A DNA stretch of 64,000 nucleotides from NCBI GenBank assembly GCA_002305075.1, contig DBQC01000006.1, forward strand, positions 17,914 to 81,913, written 5' to 3'. Under the pieces are notes generated by a model that saw nothing but the letters and a program-made list of their open reading frames with translations, did no database searches and was not told the DNA's origin. A program made the position numbers and the translations under genes. This stretch comes from Ruminococcaceae bacterium UBA1404 (lineage in GTDB: Bacteria > Bacillota > Clostridia > Oscillospirales > Ruminococcaceae). Shown one piece after another: positions 50,648-58,643 of the stretch. How positions within the stretch are numbered: position 1 is the stretch's first letter; each line of letters opens with the position of its first letter.

Positions 50648-51550
50648 ATGCGTCTCTCAAACACCACCAGCGCCTGTATGACCCGGCAGGACGGCAGCCG
50701 CATTCCCATCAATGAGGGTATAGAGCTGCTGTATGCGGCCGGCTTTAGAGGGGTGGATATCCATCTGGCCGACAGTATTTACCGACAGACCGAGCTGACC
50801 CGGGACGACTGGAAAGACTGGGCCCACAAAACAAAAGAGCAGATGGACAGCTTAGGTATGGTGGCCGGACAGTCTCATGCGCCCTTTTACAATGTGCTAA
50901 GCCCCGATATAGACGACCGGGATTACAAGGAGGAGATGGTGCGGCGAGCCATTATCGCCTCGGCGGTGATGGGGGTCAAATGGGTGACCCTCCACCCGGG
51001 CACCAACTTTGCCGACGGCCGCCTAAGTAGAGGCCTTGATGGGAACATAGCGTATTTTAGCCGACATTTAGAGCTGGCCGAGCAGGTGGGCGTCGGCATC
51101 GCCATAGAGAACCTGCCCGACCTGCGCCAGACCGCCACCGACCCCACGGGCAAGGTGGAGCGGGTGCAGCGGCGCTTTGGGGCCGCCCTCGAGGAGCTGA
51201 CCGGGCTGGTGGATCATCTTAGCGAGCGCTTTGGCAATGTGGGCATCTGCTGGGATATGGGGCATGCCCATATATCGGGGCACGACCAGAGCTGGTGCCT
51301 GCGGCAGATAGGCGGGCGGCTCAAGTCCATTCATGTGCACGACAACAAAGGTGACCGGGATGTCCATATGCCACCCTATTCGGGCAGTGTGGACTGGCAG
51401 CCCATTATAAGTACGCTGCGGGATATAGGCTACACCGGCGACTTTGCCTTAGAGTGTTTTCGCTTTACAAACCAGCTGCCTCAGCCGCTGATGGCCGAGG
51501 CGCTGCGCTACAGCTACTGTGTGGGCGAGCAGCTTCTCTCGCTGGCTTAA
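50648..51550 (+). CDS. Sugar phosphate isomerase/epimerase (TIM-barrel, AP endonuclease 2 family)
   Basis: 300 residues of the PF01261 family. Metal-binding positions fit the family: IAIENLPDLRQ (Glu), ICWDMGHAHISGHDQ (Asp and His), IHVHDNKGDRDVHMPPYSG, and DFALECFRF near the end (Glu). Members isomerise or epimerise sugars or act in inositol breakdown; the exact substrate cannot be told. AAAGGGGGAG lies before the ATG. Neighbours give no pathway hint. Confidence 0.85.
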   Translation: MRLSNTTSACMTRQDGSRIPINEGIELLYAAGFRGVDIHLADSIYRQTELTRDDWKDWAHKTKEQMDSLGMVAGQSHAPFYNVLSPDIDDRDYKEEMVRRAIIASAVMGVKWVTLHPGTNFADGRLSRGLDGNIAYFSRHLELAEQVGVGIAIENLPDLRQTATDPTGKVERVQRRFGAALEELTGLVDHLSERFGNVGICWDMGHAHISGHDQSWCLRQIGGRLKSIHVHDNKGDRDVHMPPYSGSVDWQPIISTLRDIGYTGDFALECFRFTNQLPQPLMAEALRYSYCVGEQLLSLA

Positions 51551-51593
51551 CCCCCGCCTAAAGCCACATGGTGCACCTTTAATCATAAAAAAG

Positions 51594-51620
51594 GGGAGTA
51601 AAGCTTCAAGCTTTACTCCC
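51594..51620 (-). terminator. Terminator of the PAP2 gene, stem includes its stop codon
   Basis: Minus strand GGGAGTAAAGCTT and AAGCTTTACTCCC fold with a tiny loop and are followed by CCTTTTTT. The 5' arm of the stem contains the TAA stop of the PAP2 gene, so translation ends within the hairpin. Confidence 0.8.
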
Positions 51621-52497
51621 TTTCACGGTAGCGCAAAAACATCACCAGAGCGGGGTAGGGGCCGCTGGCCACAAAGAGCAGTATAAAGTAGCGTGCAAAG
51701 TCGTAGGGCAGCCCCGCGGGCAGCAGCCGGCGCAGCACAAGGCCCAGCGCAATCTCTACTGCGACCACCCCTGCAAGAGCCATAAGGTTCCGGCCGGCTC
51801 GTGCGCTTATGCGAAACTTTACCCAAAGGTCGTCCACATAGCATCCGGCCGTAAGCCCGCACAGGGCGGCCACGGCCTTGACCGTATCGGCCGAGGGGGG
51901 CGCAAGGCGAAAGGAAGCCAGCATCAGCAGACAGACGGCGGCATAAAGCATCTTTGCATCCCACAAATAGTGGGCGGCCAGGGCGCTTATGGCCGCAATG
52001 AGCAGACCCAGCAGCAGGCCGGCTGCCACATCGCTGGGGTTGTGCAGACCCAGGTAAACCCGGGAGAGAGCCACGGTCAGCGATAGAACCACCCCGGTTA
52101 GATAAATGGGCCAGCGCCGATAATAAAAGCTCAGCACGCCCCAGGTGGTGGCCGAGGTTTGGGCGTGTCCGCTGGGCATACTATAAGAATAGGGGTAGCC
52201 GTCCGGCGTGTAGTCTACGGCTACGCTGTCGGGATTGATAGAACGCACACCCGGCAGACCGATGGGGCGCCTAAAGCGCAGAGCATCTTTTATAAAGCCG
52301 CCTAGGGCAAAGCTGAGCAGACCCGTAAAGCTCAGGCGGCGACCTAGGTCCTTGTCCACGCAAAAATAACACAAAAGGCTAAGCAACACCACAAAACCGG
52401 TGGCGCCCAGCTCGGACACGGCCACAAACAAAGCATCGAAAAAGGGGCTGGAAAATTGCTGAATGGCTCGGATAAGCGTATAATCGGCGGGCAGCAG
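51613..52497 (-). CDS. PAP2-family membrane phosphatase (apparent CTG start)
   Basis: About 294 residues. Signature of PAP2: KDALRFRRPIGLPG (motif 1, Lys/Arg), PSGHAQTSATTWG (motif 2, His) and SRVYLGLHNPSDVAAG (motif 3, Arg and His). Several membrane helices. It dephosphorylates lipid phosphates such as undecaprenyl pyrophosphate or phosphatidic acid. The part upstream of TTG 52431 is in-frame and looks like the family (LLPADYTLIRAIQQFSSPFF), so I start at CTG 52497, nine bases after AAGGAG; the only ATG there (52504) is in another frame. A sigma-A promoter lies 60 bp before. Confidence 0.8.
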   Translation of the reverse strand: MLPADYTLIRAIQQFSSPFFDALFVAVSELGATGFVVLLSLLCYFCVDKDLGRRLSFTGLLSFALGGFIKDALRFRRPIGLPGVRSINPDSVAVDYTPDGYPYSYSMPSGHAQTSATTWGVLSFYYRRWPIYLTGVVLSLTVALSRVYLGLHNPSDVAAGLLLGLLIAAISALAAHYLWDAKMLYAAVCLLMLASFRLAPPSADTVKAVAALCGLTAGCYVDDLWVKFRISARAGRNLMALAGVVAVEIALGLVLRRLLPAGLPYDFARYFILLFVASGPYPALVMFLRYRERE

Positions 52498-52552
52498 AGC
52501 GCATCGCTCCTTTATATAGGGTATGGGGCACCCGAGTGCCAGCTATGGCAAA

Positions 52553-52582
52553 ATAGTAGCACGAATGCCCGCAATCTGTCAA
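52553..52582 (-). promoter_or_regulatory. Sigma-A promoter of the PAP2 gene
   Basis: Minus strand TTGACA (52582-52577), 18-bp spacer, TACTAT (52558-52553). The leader contains a short hairpin (GGCAC TCGG GTGCC) before AAGGAG. Confidence 0.8.
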
Positions 52583-52649
52583 AGGTTGGACAGACTTTTT
52601 CCAGTATAGTATAAAAGCCGAAAAACCGCATAAAAATTGCAAAAAGCCC

Positions 52650-52678
52650 TTGCAATGGGTCCTTGGCTGTGGTATGAT
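52650..52678 (+). promoter_or_regulatory. Candidate sigma-A promoter of the S10-spc ribosomal cluster
   Basis: TTGCAA (52650-52655), 17-bp spacer, TATGAT (52673-52678). No stronger promoter lies before rpsJ. Confidence 0.75.
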
Positions 52679-52684
52679 AGCCAA

Positions 52685-52945
52685 GCGTGACTGCAAAAGA
52701 TATGCGATGAAGCGGGAGGTTGCCGCCCTTGGCGGGTTTTTCCGCGGAGTATGTCCGATTTAAAACCGGGCGGATTATTATTGAGCCGTGTGCCATTTGC
52801 GGCTTAACATGGGCGTTTTGCGCTTGGATCCCCGGCTAGACTGGCGACAGTTTAACCGGTTTTTGTATGGGGCCTTGCGAAACACCCGGAACCGTGTTCA
52901 ATAATAAAATCGCAATCCAACACATGAAAAACAGGAGGCGATATT
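52685..52945 (+). promoter_or_regulatory. Long 5' leader of the S10-spc cluster with terminator-like hairpin
   Basis: About 260 nt of untranslated leader between the promoter and rpsJ, with no gene. It holds CCGCC-CTT-GGCGG followed by GTTTTTCC (52723-52742), preceded by GCGGGAGGTTG, which could pair alternatively; further on TCCGATTTAAAACCGGGCGGA is another potential stem. This is consistent with transcription attenuation or ribosomal protein feedback; the ligand is unknown. Confidence 0.5.
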
Positions 52946-53260
52946 TTGGCAGTCAAAAAGAATCAGATAAGGATTAGGCTAAAAAGCTACGACAGCCGCT
53001 TGGTGGATACATCGGCCGCGCGGATCGTCGAGGCGGCTCAGCGCACCGGCGCGCAGGTTTCGGGACCCATTCCCCTGCCCACCCAGCGCCGCATCATCAC
53101 CATTCTGCGCTCTCCCCACAAGCACAAGGACAGCCGGGAGCAGTTTGAGGCTCGGGTGCACAAGCGGCTGATCGATGTGCTTAGTCCCTCGCCCAAAACG
53201 GTGGAGGAGCTCACCAGACTCGAGCTACCCGCCGGTGTCGAGATTGAAATTAAGCTGTAA
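52946..53260 (+). CDS. rpsJ: 30S ribosomal protein S10
   Basis: 104 residues from TTG 52946 (AGGAGG seven bases before). IRIRLKSYDSRLVDTSAARIVEA and PLPTQRRIITILRSPHKHKDSREQFE (read as PLPTQRRIITILRSPHKHK) are diagnostic. First gene of the cluster; also the antitermination factor NusE. Normal length. Confidence 0.97.
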   Translation: MAVKKNQIRIRLKSYDSRLVDTSAARIVEAAQRTGAQVSGPIPLPTQRRIITILRSPHKHKDSREQFEARVHKRLIDVLSPSPKTVEELTRLELPAGVEIEIKL

Positions 53261-53345
53261 AGGTAAGAGCGCTGCCATAGAGCGCGCTAAAAGGTCAAGT
53301 TGACGGACTGCCGTCAACCAATAACCGAAGGAGGAAGACATTCCC

Positions 53346-53987
53346 ATGCAAAAATGTATCATAGGAAAAAAAGTCGGCATGACCCAGCTGTTTGACGAGA
53401 ATGGCAAGGTTATTCCGGTTACCGTGGTCGAGGCCGGTCCCTGTGTCGTGGTGCAGAAGAAGACAGCCGAAAACGACGGCTACAATGCCGTGCAGATCGG
53501 CTTTGGCACCATCAGCGACAAGCGGATCACAAAGCCCATGAAAGGCCACTTTCAAAAGGCCGATGTGGCCCAAAAACGCGTTCTGCGCGAGTTCCGTCTT
53601 GAGGACGACAGTGCGCTGAATGTTGGCGACATTATCAAGGCCGACACCTTTACCCCTGGCGACAAGGTCGATGTGGTGGGTACCAGCAAGGGCAAGGGCT
53701 ATGCCGGTGTGGTTAAGCGCCATCACTTCCGCACCCTAAAAGGCAGCCACGGCACCGGCCCGGTTGAGCGCCATGCCGGATCGCTCGGCGCCAACTCCAG
53801 CCCCGGACGGGTCATGAAGGGCAAACCCATGGCCGGCCATATGGGCAGCGAGCGCGTAACCGTGCAAAACCTTGACATTGTTAAGGTAGACGCAGAAAAC
53901 AACCTGATTGCCATCCGCGGCGCCATTCCCGGCCCCAAAGGCGGCACGGTGGTTATAACCGACTCGGTTAAGAAGTCGGACAAATAA
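53346..53987 (+). CDS. rplC: 50S ribosomal protein L3
   Basis: 213 residues. CIIGKKVGMTQLFDENGKV at the start, KPMKGHFQKADV, and the loop GKGYAGVVKRHHFRTLKGSH reaching toward the peptidyl-transferase centre, then GRVMKGKPMAGHMGSERVT. One of the earliest assembly proteins of the large subunit. GGAGGAAG precedes the ATG; 86 bp separate it from rpsJ, without a gene. Confidence 0.97.
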   Translation: MQKCIIGKKVGMTQLFDENGKVIPVTVVEAGPCVVVQKKTAENDGYNAVQIGFGTISDKRITKPMKGHFQKADVAQKRVLREFRLEDDSALNVGDIIKADTFTPGDKVDVVGTSKGKGYAGVVKRHHFRTLKGSHGTGPVERHAGSLGANSSPGRVMKGKPMAGHMGSERVTVQNLDIVKVDAENNLIAIRGAIPGPKGGTVVITDSVKKSDK

Positions 53988-54004
53988 GGAAGGAGGAACA
54001 ATAA

Positions 54005-54628
54005 ATGCCTAAACTTACCGTTTACAATATGGCCGGTGAGGCCACAGGCGAGATTGAACTCTCCGACCTGGTATTCGGCATCGCTCCCCGGCCCGACCTG
54101 GTGCATGCCGTTGTACGCAACCACCTTGCCAACTGCCGTCAGGGCACCCAGTCTACCCTTACCCGTGCAGAGGTGCGCGGCGGTGGCCGCAAACCCTGGC
54201 GTCAAAAGGGCACCGGTCACGCCCGGCAGGGCTCCATCCGTGCGCCCCAGTGGCGTCATGGCGGTGTTGCCCTGGGCCCCAAGCCCCGGGACTACGGTTT
54301 TAGCCTAAACAAGAAGATGCGCCGTCTGGCCTTTAAAAGCGTGCTCTCCTCTAAGGTTGCCGAGGGCAAGCTGATTGTGGTAGACGCCATCGAGCTGGAG
54401 GCCTATCGCACCAAGGCTGTCATCGAGATGCTGTCGGCCCTGGGCGTTACGGGCAAGGCGCTTATCGTCACCGCCGAGAAGAACGACAAGCTGGTGAAAA
54501 GTGCCGCCAACATCCCCGGCGTTAACACCGCCATCACCGGCTCTTTAAACACCTATGACCTCATGGTATGCGAGAAGTGCATTCTCACCCGCGAGGCCAT
54601 CGAGCAGATCGAGGAGGTGTACGCATAA
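54005..54628 (+). CDS. rplD: 50S ribosomal protein L4
   Basis: 207 residues. The extended loop RGGGRKPWRQKGTGHARQG and SIRAPQWRHGGVALGPKPRD are characteristic. In E. coli L4 also represses the S10 operon through its leader, so it is a candidate regulator of the leader here (inference). Overlaps rplW by one base (TAATG). Confidence 0.97.
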   Translation: MPKLTVYNMAGEATGEIELSDLVFGIAPRPDLVHAVVRNHLANCRQGTQSTLTRAEVRGGGRKPWRQKGTGHARQGSIRAPQWRHGGVALGPKPRDYGFSLNKKMRRLAFKSVLSSKVAEGKLIVVDAIELEAYRTKAVIEMLSALGVTGKALIVTAEKNDKLVKSAANIPGVNTAITGSLNTYDLMVCEKCILTREAIEQIEEVYA

Positions 54629-54924
54629 TGAAGGCAGCTCAGGATATCATTCTGCGCCCGGTTATCACCGAGGCCTCTATGGCCAATGTGCATATGGGTA
54701 AATACACATTCGTTGTGGACAAAAGAGCCAACAAGGTCGAGATTGCCAAGGCCGTGGAAACCCTGTTTCCCGGCACCAAGGTACTCAAGGTCAACACCAT
54801 GAATGTCCTCGGCAAGAAGAAGAGGATGGGCCGCACCGTGGGCTATCGCCCCAACTGGAAAAAGGCCATTGTAACGCTCGACCCCGACGCCAAGGGCATC
54901 GAGTTCTTCGAGAGCATGGTCTAA
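54628..54924 (+). CDS. rplW: 50S ribosomal protein L23
   Basis: 98 residues from ATG 54628, overlapping the rplD stop. MKAAQDIILRPVITEAS and YTFVVDKRANKVEIAKAVE are typical; L23 sits at the tunnel exit and docks trigger factor and SRP. The frame is open upstream inside rplD, but that part is a shadow. Confidence 0.96.
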   Translation: MKAAQDIILRPVITEASMANVHMGKYTFVVDKRANKVEIAKAVETLFPGTKVLKVNTMNVLGKKKRMGRTVGYRPNWKKAIVTLDPDAKGIEFFESMV

Positions 54925-54963
54925 AGGGCCTTATCATCGAACAAGGAGAGTGAATTTTACCCG

Positions 54964-55797
54964 ATGGCTATAAAGAAATACGCGCCTACCACGGCGGCCC
55001 GACGCCAGATGAGCGTGGTCGATTATAGTGGCCTGTCCAAGGTAGAGCCCGAAAAAAGTCTGCTAAAACCCCTAAAGAAACATTCCGGCCGCAACAACAC
55101 CGGTAAAATTATGGTTCGCCATAGGGGCGGCGGCAATCGTCGCAAATACCGTATCATCGACTTTAAGCGCGACAAGATGGACATGCCGGCCACCGTGCTC
55201 ACCACCGAGTACGACCCCAACCGCAACGCCTTTATCAACCTCGTGCAGTATGAGGACGGCGAAAAGCGCTACATCTTGGCGCCGGTGGGCCTGTCGGTGG
55301 GTGACACGGTCATAAGCAGCGTGGATGCCGACATCAAGCCCGGCAACGCCCTGCCTCTGTCGGCCATACCGGTGGGCACCTTTGTGCACAATGTTGAGCT
55401 TCATCCCGGCAAGGGTGGCCAGTTGGCCCGAGCCGCCGGTATGCAGGCCCAGCTCATGGCCAAGGAGGGCGACTACGCCCTGCTGCGCCTGCCCAGCGGC
55501 GAAATTCGGCGGGTGCTTATCCGCTGCATGGCTACCGTAGGCCAGGTGGGCAACACCGACTTCGAGAACCAAACCTGGGGCAAGGCCGGACGGCGCCGCC
55601 ACTTGGGCTATCGTCCCACCGTACGCGGCTCGGCCATGAACCCTGTCGACCACCCCCACGGCGGTGGCGAGGGCAAAGCTCCCATCGGCCGTCCCAGCCC
55701 GGTTACCCCCTGGGGCAAGCCGACGCTTGGCTACAAAACCCGCGACCGCAAAAAGAAGAGCGACAAGTATATTGTTCGCCGCCGCAATGACAAGTAA
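54964..55797 (+). CDS. rplB: 50S ribosomal protein L2
   Basis: 277 residues. Contains KKYAPTTAARRQMSVVDY, VRHRGGGNRRKYRIIDF, and the functionally essential HPHGGGEGKAPIGRPSP near residue 230. Binds helix 66 of 23S rRNA near the peptidyl-transferase centre. Normal length and motif order. Confidence 0.98.
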   Translation: MAIKKYAPTTAARRQMSVVDYSGLSKVEPEKSLLKPLKKHSGRNNTGKIMVRHRGGGNRRKYRIIDFKRDKMDMPATVLTTEYDPNRNAFINLVQYEDGEKRYILAPVGLSVGDTVISSVDADIKPGNALPLSAIPVGTFVHNVELHPGKGGQLARAAGMQAQLMAKEGDYALLRLPSGEIRRVLIRCMATVGQVGNTDFENQTWGKAGRRRHLGYRPTVRGSAMNPVDHPHGGGEGKAPIGRPSPVTPWGKPTLGYKTRDRKKKSDKYIVRRRNDK

Positions 55798-55812
55798 GGA
55801 GGGCTTAAAACA

Positions 55813-56094
55813 ATGGGTAGAAGCGTAAAAAAAGGACCATTCGTGCAGCCCGTTCTGCTTGAAAGGGTTCGCAAAATGAACGAAACCGGAGAGAAGCGCG
55901 TGCTCAAAACCTGGAGCCGCTCCTCCACCATCTTCCCCGACTTTGTGGGCCACACCTTTGCCGTACACGATGGCCGCAAGCATGTGCCGGTCTATGTGAC
56001 CGAGGACATGGTGGGCCACAAGCTGGGCGAGTTCGCCCCCACTCGGACTTTCCGCGGCCATGCCGGCTCTAAGAAGTCCAACACCGGCAGGTAG
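55813..56094 (+). CDS. rpsS: 30S ribosomal protein S19
   Basis: 93 residues: GRSVKKGPFVQPVLLERV, SRSSTIFPDFVGHTFAVHDG and GEFAPTRTFRGHAG. Located in the head of the small subunit. AAGGAGGGC precedes the ATG. Confidence 0.98.
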   Translation: MGRSVKKGPFVQPVLLERVRKMNETGEKRVLKTWSRSSTIFPDFVGHTFAVHDGRKHVPVYVTEDMVGHKLGEFAPTRTFRGHAGSKKSNTGR

Positions 56095-56120
56095 GCTGCG
56101 AAAGGAGAGAGAAACCAAAT

Positions 56121-56456
56121 ATGGAAGCCAGAGCTTATTTAAGGGGCCTGCGTATGTCCCCAAGGAAGGTTCAGGTGCTGCTGGATCTCATTCGCAACCA
56201 GCCTACCGAGCTTGCCCTTGCCACACTGCGCCATACCCCTCGCGCTGCCAGCGAGCCGGTGGCTAAGCTGCTTAAAAGCGCGATTGCCAACGCCGAAAAC
56301 AACCACAACATGGATGTCAATCATCTCTATGTGGCCGAGTGCTTTGTAACCCCCGGCCCCACTATGAAAAGGGTGCGCCCCCGCGCCCAGGGCAGAGCCT
56401 TCCGCATTCTGAAGCGCTCCTCCCATGTCACCATAGTGCTGAGAGAGAAAGAATGA
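56121..56456 (+). CDS. rplV: 50S ribosomal protein L22
   Basis: 111 residues: YLRGLRMSPRKVQVLLDLIR, ENNHNMDVNHLYV, and the C-terminal KRVRPRAQGRAFRILKR. Its beta-hairpin lines the exit tunnel near the macrolide site. Normal length. AAAGGAG lies upstream. Confidence 0.97.
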   Translation: MEARAYLRGLRMSPRKVQVLLDLIRNQPTELALATLRHTPRAASEPVAKLLKSAIANAENNHNMDVNHLYVAECFVTPGPTMKRVRPRAQGRAFRILKRSSHVTIVLREKE

Positions 56457-56471
56457 GCGAGGAGGTAAACG

Positions 56472-57263
56472 ATGGGACAAAAAGTTAATCCCCACGGTTT
56501 GCGTGTGGGTATCATAAAGGATTGGGACTCCCGCTGGTTTGCCAAGGACGAAGTTTTTGGCGACATCTTAGTAGAAGATTATCAGCTTCGTAAGTATATT
56601 AAAGAGACCCTGTACGAGGCCGGTGTGCCCAGAATCGAAATCGAGCGGGACGCCAGCCGTGTGCGCATTCATGTGCACTGCGCCCGACCCGGCATTGTGA
56701 TTGGCCGCGGCGGCAGCGAGATTGAAAAGCTGCGCCTGGCTTGCGAGGCCATGGTCAACAAGGGCAAAGAGCAAAAGCGCAATGTGTTCATCAATGTTAT
56801 CGAAGTTAAAAATGTGGACAAAAACGCCCAGCTTGTGGCCGAAAGTATTGCCGCACAGCTTAAAAACCGTGTGAGCTTTAGGCGGGCCATGAAGCAGGCC
56901 ATTCAGCGGGCCATGCGTCTGGGTGCCCGGGGCATTAAGGTTCAGGTGTCCGGCCGTCTGGGCGGCGCCGAAATCGCCCGCACCGAACGCTACCACGAGG
57001 GCACCATTCCGCTGCAAACCTTGCGTGCCGACATCGACTACGGCTTTGCCGAGGCCGATACCACCTACGGCAAAATTGGCGTAAAGGTTTGGATTTATGC
57101 CGGCGAGGTTCTTGGCGACGCCCGCAGCGCCGAGCGTGAAGAGCGTGAGCGCCGTGATCGCCGTGACCGCCGCGATCGCCGGGACAACCGGGACAACCGG
57201 GGTGGCCGGAGCGGTCGGCCGAGTGGCGACCGCCGAGATTCCAGAGAGAGGGGTTCGAGATAG
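56472..57263 (+). CDS. rpsC: 30S ribosomal protein S3 with an extended charged tail
   Basis: 263 residues; the family is normally about 210-235. The N-terminal domain and KH motif (VIGRGGSEIEKLRLACE) and the C-terminal beta domain (VSGRLGGAEIARTERYHEG, DYGFAEADTTYGKIGVKV) are intact up to about residue 213. The last 50 residues are an Arg/Asp/Glu/Gly tail built of RRDRRDRRDRRDN-like units, likely disordered. Forms part of the mRNA entry gate. Confidence 0.95.
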   Translation: MGQKVNPHGLRVGIIKDWDSRWFAKDEVFGDILVEDYQLRKYIKETLYEAGVPRIEIERDASRVRIHVHCARPGIVIGRGGSEIEKLRLACEAMVNKGKEQKRNVFINVIEVKNVDKNAQLVAESIAAQLKNRVSFRRAMKQAIQRAMRLGARGIKVQVSGRLGGAEIARTERYHEGTIPLQTLRADIDYGFAEADTTYGKIGVKVWIYAGEVLGDARSAEREERERRDRRDRRDRRDNRDNRGGRSGRPSGDRRDSRERGSR

Positions 57264-57265
57264 TC

Positions 57266-57688
57266 ATGCTGCTGCCAAAAAGAGTTAAATACCGCAGGGT
57301 GCACCGCGGCCGTCTAACCGGCAAGGCCACCCGTGGCAACAAGGTGACCTATGGCGACTACGGCCTTGTAAGCCTTGAGCCCGCCTGGATCAGCTCGGCC
57401 CAGATCGAGGCCGCCCGTATTGCCATGACCCGTTATATCCGTCGTGGCGGTCAGGTGTGGATCAAAATTTTCCCCGACAAGCCCATCACCCAAAAGCCGG
57501 CCGAGACCCGCATGGGATCGGGTAAAGGCTCGCCCGAATACTGGGTGGCTGTGGTAAAACCCGGCCGCGTCATGTTCGAAATTGGCGGCGTATCCGAGGA
57601 GCTGGCCCGCGAGGCCATGCGTCTGGCCGCGCACAAGCTGCCCGTTAAGTGCAAGTTTGTGCACAAGGGCGAGGAGGTGCAGGTATAA
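57266..57688 (+). CDS. rplP: 50S ribosomal protein L16
   Basis: 140 residues: MLLPKRVKYRRVHRGR, AWISSAQIEAARIAMTRYIR, and RMGSGKGSPEYWVAVVKPG, the loop near the A site. Starts two bases after rpsC. Ends overlapping rpmC. Confidence 0.98.
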   Translation: MLLPKRVKYRRVHRGRLTGKATRGNKVTYGDYGLVSLEPAWISSAQIEAARIAMTRYIRRGGQVWIKIFPDKPITQKPAETRMGSGKGSPEYWVAVVKPGRVMFEIGGVSEELAREAMRLAAHKLPVKCKFVHKGEEVQV

Positions 57689-57888
57689 TGAAAGCCAGTG
57701 AAATTCGCGCGCTTTCGGCCGCCGAGCTCGATGAGAAGCTCCAGGATCTCAAGGCCGAGCTTTTTAACCTGAGGTTCCAACACGCCATCAACCAGCTGGA
57801 CAATCCGCTGCGTCTGGTCGCTGTTAAAAAGGACATCGCCCGCATAAAGACCATTCAGCGCGAACGCCAGCTCGGCAAGAAGGCCTAG
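57688..57888 (+). CDS. rpmC: 50S ribosomal protein L29
   Basis: 66 residues from ATG 57688, overlapping the rplP stop by one base. MKASEIRALSAAELDEKLQ and FNLRFQHAINQLDNPLRL are typical; two helices near the tunnel exit. Confidence 0.96.
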   Translation: MKASEIRALSAAELDEKLQDLKAELFNLRFQHAINQLDNPLRLVAVKKDIARIKTIQRERQLGKKA

Positions 57889-57902
57889 AGGAGGTAAGGA
57901 GC

Positions 57903-58160
57903 ATGAGCGAAAGAAATAAGCGCAAAACCCGCACAGGCCAGGTGGTCAGCGATAAGATGGATAAAACCGTGGTTGTGGCGGTGGTAGACAATGTGCGGCA
58001 TCCGCTATACAAAAAGATCATCAAGCGCACCACCAAGTATAAAGCCCACGACGAGCAAAACGCCTGCAACATCGGCGACAAGGTGCTCATCATGGAGACC
58101 CGCCCCCTGTCTAAGGACAAAACGTGGCGTGTGGTAGAGATCATCGAGCAGGCCAAATAA
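57903..58160 (+). CDS. rpsQ: 30S ribosomal protein S17
   Basis: 85 residues: KTRTGQVVSDKMDKTVVVAV, RHPLYKKIIKRTTKY and GDKVLIMETRPLSKDKTW. OB-fold protein binding the 5' domain of 16S rRNA. GAGGTAAGGAGC precedes the ATG. A 100-bp gap follows. Confidence 0.97.
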   Translation: MSERNKRKTRTGQVVSDKMDKTVVVAVVDNVRHPLYKKIIKRTTKYKAHDEQNACNIGDKVLIMETRPLSKDKTWRVVEIIEQAK

Positions 58161-58260
58161 TTTTGGCCCCACCACCAGTCTGAGCGGCTGCATAAATGGT
58201 TGCAGTTAGCGGCTATAAAGCCCCGGCAGGCTGGTTAGAACCGAAAGGAGGAAACCCACA

Positions 58261-58629
58261 GTGATTCAAATGCAATCCCGCCTTAAGGTGGCCGACAACT
58301 CGGGCGCCAAGGAGATTATGTGCATTCGTGTGCTGGGTGGTACCAGAAGAAGATACGCCAACATTGGCGATGTGATTGTTGCCTCGGTTAAAAAAGCCGC
58401 CCCCGGTGCCGCCATTAAAAAGGGCGAGATCGTAAGGGCCGTTATTGTGCGCAGCGCCAAGGGCGTGCGCCGCAGCGATGGCAGCTATATCCGCTTTGAC
58501 GAGAACGCCGCGGTCATTCTCCGCGAGGACAAAAACCCTCGCGGCACCCGCATCTTTGGCCCGGTGGCCCGTGAGCTGCGCGACAAGGAGTATACCAAAA
58601 TCCTTTCGCTGGCTCCCGAAGTACTGTAA
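58261..58629 (+). CDS. rplN: 50S ribosomal protein L14
   Basis: 122 residues from GTG 58261 (AAAGGAGG upstream). IQMQSRLKVADNSGAKEIMC, VIVRSAKGVRRSDGSYIRFD, GTRIFGPVARELRDKEY. The 100-bp gap before it (58161-58260) matches the S10/spc operon boundary of E. coli; it holds a small CTGCA...TGCAG hairpin but no clear promoter. Confidence 0.98.
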   Translation: MIQMQSRLKVADNSGAKEIMCIRVLGGTRRRYANIGDVIVASVKKAAPGAAIKKGEIVRAVIVRSAKGVRRSDGSYIRFDENAAVILREDKNPRGTRIFGPVARELRDKEYTKILSLAPEVL

Positions 58630-58643
58630 AGGAGCGCAGAATT

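Noticed and set aside
52512..52796. 94-codon minus-strand frame in the S10 leader
   Set aside because: Covers two promoters and the leader; no domain and no good ribosome binding site.
55072..56163. 363-codon minus-strand open frame opposite rplB and rpsS
   Set aside because: Antisense shadow of highly conserved ribosomal genes.
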